From: Candidatus Moraniibacteriota bacterium
GTDB lineage: Bacteria > Patescibacteriota > Minisyncoccia > Moranbacterales > GCA-2747515
NCBI GenBank assembly: GCA_023133275.1
Contig: JAGLWU010000015.1
Location: 1-37,192 of the forward strand
DNA length: 37,192 nucleotides
Direction: 5' to 3'
Shown: piece after piece, positions 18,448 to 27,501 of the stretch
Layout: the number at the start of each line of letters is the position of its first letter
Numbering within the stretch: the first letter of the stretch is position 1
Notes under the pieces: model-generated
Databases searched by the model: none
What the model was told of the DNA's origin: nothing
Seen by the model: only the letters and a program-made list of their open reading frames with translations
Program-made: the position numbers and the translations under genes

Positions 18448-18468
18448 GTTTGTGTTTTTAATAACATT

Positions 18469-19029
18469 ATGAAATTTATTTTAGGAAAAAAATCTGGGAT
18501 GACTACTATCTACAAGGATGACAGGGCATATAATGTTACTCTTGTTGAGATTTTACCAAATACTATTGATAAGATTTGCAGTGGGGATCGTGACGGTTAT
18601 ACTTCGGTGAGACTTTCAGTGCCAAAAACTAAAAATGTTTTACATAAGAGGGAATTTAGGATTGATTCTACAGAAGGGTTTGAGTTAGGAAAAACTGTGG
18701 GGATAGATATTTTTGAAGAAGGTGAAAAAGTTAATATTTTTGGCAACAGAAAAGCAAAAGGCTTTCAGGGCGTAGTTAAAAGACATGGTTTTTCTGGAGG
18801 ACCTGCTACTCATGGACATCGTCATGTGCTTAGATCTCCGGGTTCAATCGGTTGTGCTTTTCCGGAGCATGTTCTAAAAGGAAAGAAAATGGCAGGTCGT
18901 ATGGGAGATGACAGAATGATGTCACAAAATTTAAAAGTTATTTTAGTAGATAAAGAAAAGAATTTAATTGCTGTAGAAGGTGCTGTACCAGGAGTTTCAG
19001 GGAGAATTGTAGAGATTGTGAGTATTTAA
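18469..19029 (+). CDS. rplC: 50S ribosomal protein L3
   Basis: GKKSGMT...KGFQGVVKRHGFSGGPATHGHRHVLRSPGSIG. Confidence 0.97.
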   Translation: MKFILGKKSGMTTIYKDDRAYNVTLVEILPNTIDKICSGDRDGYTSVRLSVPKTKNVLHKREFRIDSTEGFELGKTVGIDIFEEGEKVNIFGNRKAKGFQGVVKRHGFSGGPATHGHRHVLRSPGSIGCAFPEHVLKGKKMAGRMGDDRMMSQNLKVILVDKEKNLIAVEGAVPGVSGRIVEIVSI

Positions 19030-19043
19030 TTTTATAGAAATTT

Positions 19044-19673
19044 ATGATTAAGATCGATGTATACAATTTAGAAGGTAAGGTTGCTGGAGATATTTCGTTA
19101 TCAGAAAAGGTTTTTGGTTTAGGAGATAATAACGATTTAGTTCATCAGGTGTATGTTGCTCAGGCAGCTAATCGTCGTTCAGGTAGTGCTCATACAAAAA
19201 TTAGAGGTGAAAAAAGAGGTGGAGGAAAAAAGCCTTGGAAACAGAAAGGCACTGGAAATGCTAGAACTGGTTCTATAAGAAATCCAATTTGGAAAGGCGG
19301 AGGTGTTGTTTTTGGTCCTCGTAAGGATATTAATTTTTATAAAGCTGTGAATACTAAGATGCGTAAAAAGGCTTTATTAATAGCTTTATCTGAAAAAATT
19401 AAATCTGAAAAAATTATAGTTGTTGAATCATTGAGTTTACCAGAAAATAAGACGAAATTTTTTGTTAAAATGCTTGATGGTATGAATTTGAATAAAAGCG
19501 TTCTTATGAATTTTGGTAAAGAGGAAAAAGGTAGTTATAAAGCAGCTAGAAATATAAAGAAGGTTAATACTATGGAAGTAGATAAATTGAATGTTTTTGA
19601 TTTAATGAATTCAGAATATTTGGTGATTAGTAAAGATGCGGTTAAGCAGATTGAAAGTAGATATGTTTCTTAA
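19044..19673 (+). CDS. rplD: 50S ribosomal protein L4
   Basis: RRSGSAHTKIRGEKRGGGKKPWKQKGTGNARTGSIRNPIWKGGGVVFGP. Confidence 0.97.
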   Translation: MIKIDVYNLEGKVAGDISLSEKVFGLGDNNDLVHQVYVAQAANRRSGSAHTKIRGEKRGGGKKPWKQKGTGNARTGSIRNPIWKGGGVVFGPRKDINFYKAVNTKMRKKALLIALSEKIKSEKIIVVESLSLPENKTKFFVKMLDGMNLNKSVLMNFGKEEKGSYKAARNIKKVNTMEVDKLNVFDLMNSEYLVISKDAVKQIESRYVS

Positions 19674-19691
19674 TTTTGTATAATATTTATT

Positions 19692-20108
19692 ATGGGATTA
19701 TTTGGTAAAAAGAAAATAGAAGATAAAATTGAGGGAAAAGAACAGGAAGTATCTCAAGTTGTTGTTGATGAAAAAAAAGCGGAAAAAAAGAATAATGGTA
19801 AAAAGATAGAAGTGCCAACTGTAGGTGATAGTTATGGTGTTGTGATTTCTCCGATTGTAACTGAAAAGTCTCACAGCATAAATCAAGAGGGTAAATATTT
19901 ATTTAGAGTTTCTTCAAAGGCAAATAAAAGAGATATTAAAAGGGCGATTGAAAATATGTATAAAGTTGATGTTGATAAAGTTAATGTATTAACTGTTTCA
20001 AAGAAAAAGAGAACGATTAAGTATGATAGAGGTTATCAAAAGGCTTATAAAAAAGCAATTGTTACCTTAAAAAAAGGTCAGAGCATTATCGCTTTTGAGG
20101 GAGTGTAG
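19692..20108 (+). CDS. rplW: 50S ribosomal protein L23 with N-terminal extension
   Basis: ISPIVTEKSHSINQEGKYLFRVSSKANKRDIKRAIENMYKVDVDKVNVL; ~50 extra residues at the N-terminus. Confidence 0.93.
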   Translation: MGLFGKKKIEDKIEGKEQEVSQVVVDEKKAEKKNNGKKIEVPTVGDSYGVVISPIVTEKSHSINQEGKYLFRVSSKANKRDIKRAIENMYKVDVDKVNVLTVSKKKRTIKYDRGYQKAYKKAIVTLKKGQSIIAFEGV

Positions 20109-20129
20109 TTTTATTAAGATATTTAGATT

Positions 20130-20960
20130 ATGGCAATTAAAGTTTACAAAAGAAACAATTCAGGAAGACGAAATATGTCTATTGTTAAACCTGAGAATGT
20201 TACGGATAAAAAACCAGAGAAATCTTTGGTAGTAGCATTTAATAGGAAGTATGGACGATCTAACGGTAAAATTTCAGTTAGACATAAAGGTGGAGGTGCT
20301 AAGCGTTTGTATCGAAAGGTTGATTTTGTTCAAAATAAATTAGATATTTTGGGAACTGTAGTTGCTATTGAAAAAGATCCTAATAGAAGTGCTTTGATTG
20401 CTTTGGTTGTGTATGCTGATGGTGAAAAGAGATATATTTTAGCCACAGAAGACATGAAATCTGGAGATAAAGTGATGTGTTCAAAAGAAGCTTCGATTAA
20501 AACTGGTAATAGGACGAAATTAAGTCGTATTCCAACTGGAACGGTTATATCTTCTATTGAAATGAAAAAAGGTAAGGGTTCGCAGATAGTGCGTAGTGCT
20601 GGTTCAGGAGCGATGTTAATGAGTATGGATGACAAATATGCTCATATAAAAATGCCGTCAGGTGAAATACGCTTGATTAATATTGAATGTTATGCGACAA
20701 TTGGACAGGTGAGTAATTTTGAACATAATACAGTTAAAATTGGTAAGGCTGGGAGAGCGAGAAGAATGGGTAAACGTCCGGCTGTGCGTGGTTCAGCTAT
20801 GAATCCAGTTGATCATCCACATGGTGGTGGAGAGGGTCGTCAGCCAATAGGTTTGAAATATCCGAAGACGCCCTGGGGAAGACCTGCATTAGGTGTTAGA
20901 ACGAGAAAAAAGAACAAAATTAGTAATAAATATATTGTAAAATCAAGACATAAGAAATAA
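20130..20960 (+). CDS. rplB: 50S ribosomal protein L2
   Basis: GRNxGKISVRHKGGGAKRLYR; AMNPVDHPHGGGEGR. Confidence 0.98.
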   Translation: MAIKVYKRNNSGRRNMSIVKPENVTDKKPEKSLVVAFNRKYGRSNGKISVRHKGGGAKRLYRKVDFVQNKLDILGTVVAIEKDPNRSALIALVVYADGEKRYILATEDMKSGDKVMCSKEASIKTGNRTKLSRIPTGTVISSIEMKKGKGSQIVRSAGSGAMLMSMDDKYAHIKMPSGEIRLINIECYATIGQVSNFEHNTVKIGKAGRARRMGKRPAVRGSAMNPVDHPHGGGEGRQPIGLKYPKTPWGRPALGVRTRKKNKISNKYIVKSRHKK

Positions 20961-20977
20961 TTTTTTTAAAGTAAAGT

Positions 20978-21301
20978 ATGAGTCGATCGCTAAAAAAAGG
21001 ACCTTTTATAGATGAAAGGATTATAAAAAAAGTTCAAGATAAAAAACCACAAGATACGGGTGTTATTAAGACATGGTCTAGATCTTGTACTGTTGTTCCT
21101 GAGATGATTGGTTTTACATTCGCAGTACATAATGGTAAAGATTTTATTGAAGTATTTATAAATGAAGAAAAGGTTGGTCACAAATTGGGAGAGTTTTCTA
21201 AAACAAGAAAGTTTTCTCGACATGGTGGTAAGATTCAGAAGGATCTTGATCAGGCGGCTCGTCAACGTGAGATAGATGTGTCTAAGGCAGCTAAAGCTTA
21301 A
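20978..21301 (+). CDS. rpsS: 30S ribosomal protein S19
   Basis: [12 protein letters not shown]...[25 protein letters not shown]. Confidence 0.97.
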   Translation: MSRSLKKGPFIDERIIKKVQDKKPQDTGVIKTWSRSCTVVPEMIGFTFAVHNGKDFIEVFINEEKVGHKLGEFSKTRKFSRHGGKIQKDLDQAARQREIDVSKAAKA

Positions 21302-21316
21302 TTTTAATTTTATAGT

Positions 21317-21793
21317 ATGAGTGAAAAAGTAACAGCACAATTGAATAATTTGAGAGTTTCTCCAAGAAAAGTGCGTTTGGTAACTGATCAAGTCAGAGGT
21401 TTAAATGTTGATAAAGCTTTGGTTGTTTTAGAATACAATTTAAAAAAACCAGCTGATATTGTTGCTAAGTTAGTTCGTAGTGCTGTAGCTAATGCAGAGA
21501 ATAATTTCAAATTAAAAAAAGATAATTTAGTAATTTCTGAAATTCAAGTAGGAGAAGGTAAGACTTTAAAACGTTGGATGCCTAGAGCTTATGGTAGGGC
21601 TTCAAAAATTTTAAAAAGAACTTCAAAAATAAGAGTGGTTCTTTCTGAAAAAGTTGAAGTTATTGAAAAAAATGAAAAAAAAGTAAAGGTTAATAAAAAA
21701 GAATCTGATAACGTTAAAAAGAAATTAGTGAAGAATGTTGTTAAGAAATCTAGTAAAAAAGTAAGTAAAAAATCTGTTAAAAGTAATAAATAA
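21317..21793 (+). CDS. rplV: 50S ribosomal protein L22 with Lys-rich C-terminal tail
   Basis: NNLRVSPRKVRLVTDQVRG; KRWMPRAYGRASKILKRTSKIRVVL; tail KKSSKKVSKKSVKSNK. Confidence 0.95.
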   Translation: MSEKVTAQLNNLRVSPRKVRLVTDQVRGLNVDKALVVLEYNLKKPADIVAKLVRSAVANAENNFKLKKDNLVISEIQVGEGKTLKRWMPRAYGRASKILKRTSKIRVVLSEKVEVIEKNEKKVKVNKKESDNVKKKLVKNVVKKSSKKVSKKSVKSNK

Positions 21794-21808
21794 TTAATTT
21801 TTCTTGTC

Positions 21809-22456
21809 ATGGGTCATAAAGTAAATCCAAAAAGTTTGCGAATTGGTATTACCACAGGGTGGAGGTCTCGTTGGTTTGGTGGAAAAAATTATGCAAATTT
21901 GTTGCAACAAGATGTTGAACTTCGTAGAGCGGTGATGAAAAAATGGAGACATGCTGCTGTAGCAGATGTTGAAATAGAAAGAAGTTCAGGAGATATTCAT
22001 ATTATAGTTAAAACTTCTAGACCAGGTATGATAATTGGTCGTGGTGGAAGTGGAATTGAAGATTTGACTAATTTTATTAAAAAAACTATTTTTCCAGGAA
22101 AGAAAATTAATGTTAAAGTGGATGTACAAGAAATTAAGCAGTTTGAGGAGAATGCAGCTTTAGTTGCTCAGAATGTAGCGGAACAGATAGAAAAACGTAT
22201 GCCGTTTCGTAGAGTTTTAAAAAGTATGCTGGATCAGGTTGAAAAAAATAGAAATGTTAAAGGTGTTAAGATACAGGTTTCAGGTAGGTTGAATGGTGCG
22301 GAAATGTCTAGAGCGGAGTGGTTATCACGGGGAGCAATTCCTTTGCACACATTGAGAGCCGATATAGATTTTGCTCGGGATACAGCTAGAACGATTTATG
22401 GAGCGATTGGAATTAAAGTTTGGATATATAAAGGGGAAGTATTTGAAGAGAAATAG
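21809..22456 (+). CDS. rpsC: 30S ribosomal protein S3
   Basis: MGHKVNPKSLRIGITTGWRSRWF; GMIIGRGGSGI. Confidence 0.97.
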   Translation: MGHKVNPKSLRIGITTGWRSRWFGGKNYANLLQQDVELRRAVMKKWRHAAVADVEIERSSGDIHIIVKTSRPGMIIGRGGSGIEDLTNFIKKTIFPGKKINVKVDVQEIKQFEENAALVAQNVAEQIEKRMPFRRVLKSMLDQVEKNRNVKGVKIQVSGRLNGAEMSRAEWLSRGAIPLHTLRADIDFARDTARTIYGAIGIKVWIYKGEVFEEK

Positions 22457-22491
22457 TTTTTTATTAAAAATATTTAAAGTAAAGGAATTTT

Positions 22492-22908
22492 ATGTTAATG
22501 CCGAGAAAAGTAAAACATAGAAAAATGCATCGAGGAGGAAAATTGCGAGGTGATGCAAAGCGTGGAACCAAAGTTAGTTTTGGAAATTTTGGTATGAAAG
22601 CTACTAGTTCAGGATTAGTTACCGCACGTCAAATAGAATCTGCTCGTCGTACGATTACTCGGTATATGCAAAGAACTGGTAAATATTGGATTAGAATATT
22701 TCCAGCACATCCAATGACTAAGAAAGGAGATGAAACTCCAATGGGTAAAGGTAAAGGTGCTGTGGATTATTATGTTGCAAAGGTGAAGTCAGGTAAAATG
22801 TTGTTCGAAATAGATGGTGTAGACGAAGAAACTGCAAGAGAAGCATTTAGACTAGCTGGTCATAAGTTTGGATTAGGGACTAAGTTTGTTTCTAAAAATA
22901 GTGAATAA
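22492..22908 (+). CDS. rplP: 50S ribosomal protein L16
   Basis: MLMPRKVKHRKMHRGG...ARRTITRYMQRTGKYWIRIFPAHPMTKKGDETPMGKGKG. Confidence 0.97.
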   Translation: MLMPRKVKHRKMHRGGKLRGDAKRGTKVSFGNFGMKATSSGLVTARQIESARRTITRYMQRTGKYWIRIFPAHPMTKKGDETPMGKGKGAVDYYVAKVKSGKMLFEIDGVDEETAREAFRLAGHKFGLGTKFVSKNSE

Positions 22909-22926
22909 TTTCAAATTTAATTATAT

Positions 22927-23121
22927 ATGAAATCAAAAGAATTAAGAGAAAAAGATATAAAAGAATTAAAAATCATAGCTAGTGATTTAAGAATGTCTAT
23001 AGGTTCTGATCGTATGGAAATTTCTATGAACAAATCTAGTAAGACACATTCAATCAATAAGTCGAAACGTGATTTAGCTAGAGTACTTACTGTAATTAAG
23101 GAAAAGGAGTTAAGTGAATAA
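22927..23121 (+). CDS. rpmC: 50S ribosomal protein L29
   Basis: 64 aa, KSKELREKDIKELK...KRDLARVLTVIKEKE; position between L16 and S17. Confidence 0.9.
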   Translation: MKSKELREKDIKELKIIASDLRMSIGSDRMEISMNKSSKTHSINKSKRDLARVLTVIKEKELSE

Positions 23122-23147
23122 ATATTTATTTGTTATTATTTAATGTT

Positions 23148-23387
23148 ATGTCAGATAAAAAATCAATAATTATGAAAGGTGTGGCGGTAAGCGATGCAAT
23201 GGATAAAACAATTGTAGTGGCTGTAGATACATTTAAAACTCACAGAAAGTATTTAAAGAAGTTTATTTTTACTAAAAAGTATAAGGTTCATGATCCAGAA
23301 AATAAATATTCAGTTGGAGACAAAGTTATATTTCAAAGTTGTAAACCTATCAGCAAAGATAAAAAGTTTATTGTTGTTGAAGATTAG
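23148..23387 (+). CDS. rpsQ: 30S ribosomal protein S17
   Basis: MKGVAVSDAMDKTIVVAVDTFKTHRKYLKKFIFTKKYKVHDPENKYSVGDKV; probable ATG at 23148. Confidence 0.95.
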   Translation: MSDKKSIIMKGVAVSDAMDKTIVVAVDTFKTHRKYLKKFIFTKKYKVHDPENKYSVGDKVIFQSCKPISKDKKFIVVED

Positions 23388-23418
23388 ATTTAATTATTTA
23401 GGGTAAATTTAGAGTAAT

Positions 23419-23790
23419 ATGATTCAGGCAGAAACATGGTTAAAAATTGCAGATAATTCTGGAGCTAAAGAGATTGAATGCTTCAAGGTTCTTGGTGGAT
23501 CCAAGAGGCGTTATGCTGGTATTGGAGATATTATAGTTGCCTCTGTTAAAGCTGCTGAACCAAGGTCAAGTGTTAATGCTGGAGATGTTGTTAGAGCTGT
23601 AATCGTTAGGCAAAAGAAGGCTTTTCGACGTAAGGATGGTTCATATATTAGATTTGATGAAAATGCGGCTGTTATTGTTGATCCAGAAAATAAGGAGCCA
23701 AAGGCTACTCGTATTTTTGGACCAATAGCAAGAGAATTAAGGGAACGAGGTTTTGGTAAGATTATTTCATTGGCTTCTGAAGTTTTATAA
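23419..23790 (+). CDS. rplN: 50S ribosomal protein L14
   Basis: [46 protein letters not shown]. Confidence 0.97.
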   Translation: MIQAETWLKIADNSGAKEIECFKVLGGSKRRYAGIGDIIVASVKAAEPRSSVNAGDVVRAVIVRQKKAFRRKDGSYIRFDENAAVIVDPENKEPKATRIFGPIARELRERGFGKIISLASEVL

Positions 23791-23808
23791 GGTATAATTT
23801 ATATTGAT

Positions 23809-24120
23809 ATGTTGAAAATTAAAAAAGGAGACAAAGTGGAAGTTATCACAGGTAAGGATAAAGGTAAACAGAGTGAAGTTATAGCTGTTTTTCCAATCCT
23901 TGAAAAAATTTCAGTCAAAGGAGTTAATGTGGTAACTAAACACGTTAAACCTAAACAGTCTGGAATGAAAGGTGAGAGAATTAAAATAGAGTCTCCAATT
24001 CATATTTCAAATGTTATGCTGATTTGTCCAGAAACTAAAAAGAAAACTCGAGTTGGATTTGCTGTTAAAAATGGTGATAAGGTTAGAATCTCTAAAAAAA
24101 GTAAAAAAGAAATTAGTTAA
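23809..24120 (+). CDS. rplX: 50S ribosomal protein L24
   Basis: KKGDKVEVITGKDKGKQSEVIAVFP (KOW); HISNVMLICPETKKKTRVGF. Confidence 0.96.
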   Translation: MLKIKKGDKVEVITGKDKGKQSEVIAVFPILEKISVKGVNVVTKHVKPKQSGMKGERIKIESPIHISNVMLICPETKKKTRVGFAVKNGDKVRISKKSKKEIS

Positions 24121-24155
24121 ATTATTTGTAAGTATATTAAATTTAGTTTAAATAA

Positions 24156-24707
24156 ATGAAAGAATTAAAGACTACAAAAGAAATATATAGAGACAGTATA
24201 AAAGATTTGCAAAAAGATCTTGGTTTTAGTAATGCAATGATGGTTCCAAAAATAACAAAAATTGTTGTTAATGCAGGTATTGGAAAAATTTCTAAAGAAT
24301 CAGATAAGGTTGATGAAGTTTTTGAATCTTTAAAAGAAATTACAGGACAAAATCCAATCAAGACTAAAATTAAAAAGTCAATTGCTGGGTTTAAAGTTCG
24401 TGAAAATCAAGATGTTGGTGTAAAAGTTACTTTAAGAGGGCGGCGAATGTGGGATTTTATGGATAGATTAATTAATGGAGCTTTGCCACGTGTTCGTGAT
24501 TTTCAAGGAATAACATTGCGTTCAATTGATAATTCTGGTAATCTAAATATTGGCATTAAAGAACATGCTATTTTTCCTGAAATTGTTGCAGAAAAAGTTA
24601 GACATTCATTTGGTTTTCAAATTACAGTTGTTTCAACTGCAGAAAATAAAGAAGATGCTGAAAAATTATATCGTAAATTAGGATTTCCATTGCAAAAGGA
24701 AAATTAG
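24156..24707 (+). CDS. rplE: 50S ribosomal protein L5
   Basis: [41 protein letters not shown]. Confidence 0.97.
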   Translation: MKELKTTKEIYRDSIKDLQKDLGFSNAMMVPKITKIVVNAGIGKISKESDKVDEVFESLKEITGQNPIKTKIKKSIAGFKVRENQDVGVKVTLRGRRMWDFMDRLINGALPRVRDFQGITLRSIDNSGNLNIGIKEHAIFPEIVAEKVRHSFGFQITVVSTAENKEDAEKLYRKLGFPLQKEN

Positions 24708-24730
24708 TAGAATTTTTAAAGTTATATATT

Positions 24731-24916
24731 ATGGCAAAAAAATCAGTTAAAGTAAGAGCAAGTAAAAAACCTAAATTTCCATCTCGTAAAGTTAATCGTT
24801 GTTGGAAATGTGGTAGAAAACATGGATATTTGCGTTATTTTGGTATATGCAGAATATGTTTTCGTGAGTTAGCGAGTAAAGGGGAAATTCCAGGTGTTAG
24901 TAAAAGTAGTTGGTAG
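24731..24916 (+). CDS. rpsN: 30S ribosomal protein S14, zinc-binding type
   Basis: [25 protein letters not shown]; 61 aa. Confidence 0.96.
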   Translation: MAKKSVKVRASKKPKFPSRKVNRCWKCGRKHGYLRYFGICRICFRELASKGEIPGVSKSSW

Positions 24917-24951
24917 ATTTTGTATTAAATTGTATTAAGTTAAATTTAGTT

Positions 24952-25365
24952 ATGATAGACTCAATTAGTGATATGTTAACAAGAATTCGTAATGCACAAA
25001 AAGCTAGACATGATTTTGTGTTAATGTCTTTTTCAAATGTTAAAATGGCAATTGCCAAAGTTCTCAAATCAGAAGGATTCGTTTTGGATGTGGTTAAGGA
25101 AAAAAGTGAAGATAATGAAAAATTTGAAAACATTAAGATTATCTTGAAATATAAACAGTTATCTAGTACAAAATCAGAACCAATCATTGAAAGTATCAGG
25201 CAAGTTAGTAAACAAGGTCAGAGACGTTATGTTAGAAAAAACGATATTAATAAAGTAAAAAATGGATATGGCATTTCTGTCGTGTCGACATCGCAAGGAG
25301 TGATGAGTGGAAAAGATGCTAGAAAACGTGGATTAGGCGGTGAATTAATTTGTGAAGTTTGGTAA
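24952..25365 (+). CDS. rpsH: 30S ribosomal protein S8
   Basis: MIDSISDMLTRIRNAQKARH...GYGISVVSTSQGVMSGKDARKRGLGGELICEVW; start placed at 24952. Confidence 0.96.
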   Translation: MIDSISDMLTRIRNAQKARHDFVLMSFSNVKMAIAKVLKSEGFVLDVVKEKSEDNEKFENIKIILKYKQLSSTKSEPIIESIRQVSKQGQRRYVRKNDINKVKNGYGISVVSTSQGVMSGKDARKRGLGGELICEVW

Positions 25366-25374
25366 TTAAAAAAT

Positions 25375-25917
25375 ATGAGTAGAATAGGTCAAAAACCAGT
25401 AGAAATTCCAAAAGAGGTTAATATAGAAATTTCCTCAGGAGTTATTAATGTAAAAGGTAATAAAGGTGAGTTATCTATGTTACTTCATGATTCAGTTTCT
25501 ATTAAAATAGAAGATGATTCCTTGACAGTTTCCAAGAAAAGAAATTCAAAAATTGCTCAGGCAATGAATGGAACAACTGTTCGTTTAATTCAAAATATGA
25601 TTACTGGAGTAAGTAAGGGATTTGAAAAAAAATTAGAGTTGAATGGGGTTGGTTTTAGAATGGCATTAAAAGGTAAACAAATAGATTTAGCTTTAGGTTT
25701 TTCTCATCCAGTTTTAGCTGATATTCCTGAAGGAATTAATGTTAATATTGAAGGGATGATAATGGTAATCTCAGGCATTGATAAACAAAAAGTGGGTCAG
25801 TTTGCTGCTGAAATTAGATCATTAAAACCAGTTGAGCCTTATAAAGGAAAAGGATTTAAATATGATGATGAAATTGTTCGTCGTAAGGAGGGTAAGAAAG
25901 CTGTAGCTTCAGCTTAA
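25375..25917 (+). CDS. rplF: 50S ribosomal protein L6
   Basis: MSRIGQKPVEIPKEVNI; ...EPYKGKGFKYDDEIVRRKEGKK. Confidence 0.97.
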   Translation: MSRIGQKPVEIPKEVNIEISSGVINVKGNKGELSMLLHDSVSIKIEDDSLTVSKKRNSKIAQAMNGTTVRLIQNMITGVSKGFEKKLELNGVGFRMALKGKQIDLALGFSHPVLADIPEGINVNIEGMIMVISGIDKQKVGQFAAEIRSLKPVEPYKGKGFKYDDEIVRRKEGKKAVASA

Positions 25918-25944
25918 TAATTTAAGAGCGTTTATAAAATAATT

Positions 25945-26295
25945 ATGAAACAGAAAACTCGTAACAATAAAAGATTATCTAGAGTCAGGCGGATTAGAGC
26001 GAAAATTAGCGGGACTGCGATTAAACCAAGAGTTAGAGTTTTTAGATCTCTTAAGTCTTTTTATACTCAAGTGATAGATGATGTTAATGGAAAAACTATT
26101 GTTCAAGCTAGTCTTAAAGATGTTAAAAATGCTAAAAATGATTTAGAAGGAGTTAAGAAATTAGGTGAGCTTTTGGTTGAAAAATGTTTGAAAAATGATA
26201 TTAAAGAAATTGTTTTTGATCGAGCTGGTTATAAATATCATGGTAAAGTCAAGGTTTTTGCTGATACTTTACGTTCAGGCGGGTTAAAATTTTAA
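25945..26295 (+). CDS. rplR: 50S ribosomal protein L18
   Basis: RIRAKISGTAIKPRVRVFRSLKSFYTQVIDD; FDRAGYKYHGKVKVFADTLRSGGLKF. Confidence 0.96.
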   Translation: MKQKTRNNKRLSRVRRIRAKISGTAIKPRVRVFRSLKSFYTQVIDDVNGKTIVQASLKDVKNAKNDLEGVKKLGELLVEKCLKNDIKEIVFDRAGYKYHGKVKVFADTLRSGGLKF

Positions 26296-26309
26296 TTTTT
26301 ATTTAATTT

Positions 26310-26870
26310 ATGTCAAAGAATTTTAAAAAGAAAAAAGGAAATAGGAGACGTCCAAAGCCAGAATTTGAGCAAAAACTTTTGGATTTGGCTAGAGTTACTC
26401 GTGTTGTAAAAGGTGGACGTCGTTTTCGTTTTAGAGCTACAGTGGTTATTGGAAATCGCAAGGGGAAAGTTGGTGTTGGTGTATCTAAAGGAACGGATGT
26501 TTCTCAGGCAATTCAAAAGGCTTTTGCTGATGCTAAGAAAAATATGATTACTATTCAATTGCATGGAAATACTATTTTGCACGATATAAGACATAAGCTT
26601 GGTAGTGCTAGAATTTTATTAAAACCTGCTTCTGAGGGTAGAGGTATTATTGCTGGTGGAGCAGTTAGATCAGTTGTCGAATTAGCCGGTATTCGTGATA
26701 TTGTTTCTAAATCGTTAGGTACTAAAAATAAATTAAATGTTGCTCGAGCTACGATTGAAGCTTTGAATACTATTAAAAAAGTAGAGTTAGATAAAAGTGA
26801 AAAAGTAGATATTTTAGATAAAAAAGAAGATAAAAAAGTTGTTGAATCAAAGAAAAAATCTACTAAATAA
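26310..26870 (+). CDS. rpsE: 30S ribosomal protein S5 with charged C-terminal tail
   Basis: RVTRVVKGGRRFRFRATVVIGNRKGKVGVGVSKGTDVSQAIQKA. Confidence 0.97.
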   Translation: MSKNFKKKKGNRRRPKPEFEQKLLDLARVTRVVKGGRRFRFRATVVIGNRKGKVGVGVSKGTDVSQAIQKAFADAKKNMITIQLHGNTILHDIRHKLGSARILLKPASEGRGIIAGGAVRSVVELAGIRDIVSKSLGTKNKLNVARATIEALNTIKKVELDKSEKVDILDKKEDKKVVESKKKSTK

Positions 26871-26928
26871 AAATTGTTTGTTATTATTTAAAATTAGAAA
26901 ATAAGATAAAGTATTTAAGAATAAATTT

Positions 26929-27369
26929 ATGCAAATTCATGAATTAAAAACTAAAGATAGAAAAACTTCTAAGCGAATCGGTAGAGGTGGTTGTCGTGGA
27001 ACTTATAGTGGGCGAGGTATGAACGGTCAGAAATCTAGGAGTGGTGGTAATGTGGATCCTCTTTTTGAGGGTGGGCGTCCTTCTTTGATTCAGCGTATGA
27101 AAAAGTTACGAGGATTTAAATCTATTCATCCCAAAAAGAATGTTATTACTTTATCTGATTTGGAAAATAATTTTTCTGAGGAGGAAACGGTTTCTCCTAT
27201 TTCTTTAATGGAGAAAAAAATGGTGAGAAAAAGATATTTGCGTGATGGAATTAAGGTAGTTGCTACTGGAGAGTTATCAAAAAAATTGGTTTTTTCTGGA
27301 GATATTTTATTGTCAAAAGGCGCTCGAGAAAGTATTGAAAAAGCTGGAGGTAAGATTTTAGAAGCTTAA
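26929..27369 (+). CDS. rplO: 50S ribosomal protein L15
   Basis: MQIHELKTKDRKTSKRIGRGGCRGTYSGRGMNGQKSRSG...GGRPSLIQRMKKLRGF. Confidence 0.96.
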   Translation: MQIHELKTKDRKTSKRIGRGGCRGTYSGRGMNGQKSRSGGNVDPLFEGGRPSLIQRMKKLRGFKSIHPKKNVITLSDLENNFSEEETVSPISLMEKKMVRKRYLRDGIKVVATGELSKKLVFSGDILLSKGARESIEKAGGKILEA

Positions 27370-27409
27370 AAAGAAGCTGAAGATAATATGTTAAATTTAG
27401 ATTTTTTTT

Positions 27410-27440
27410 AAGTCCTTGCTTATAGTGAGGACTTTTTTTT
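27410..27440 (+). terminator. Rho-independent terminator ending the ribosomal operon
   Basis: AAGTCCTTGC-TTATA-GTGAGGACTT stem followed by TTTTTT. Confidence 0.9.
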
Positions 27441-27501
27441 CTGGAGATATTATTTAGGTATTTTAAAAAATTAAAAGTAATTGTATAATTTATAATACAA
27501 T

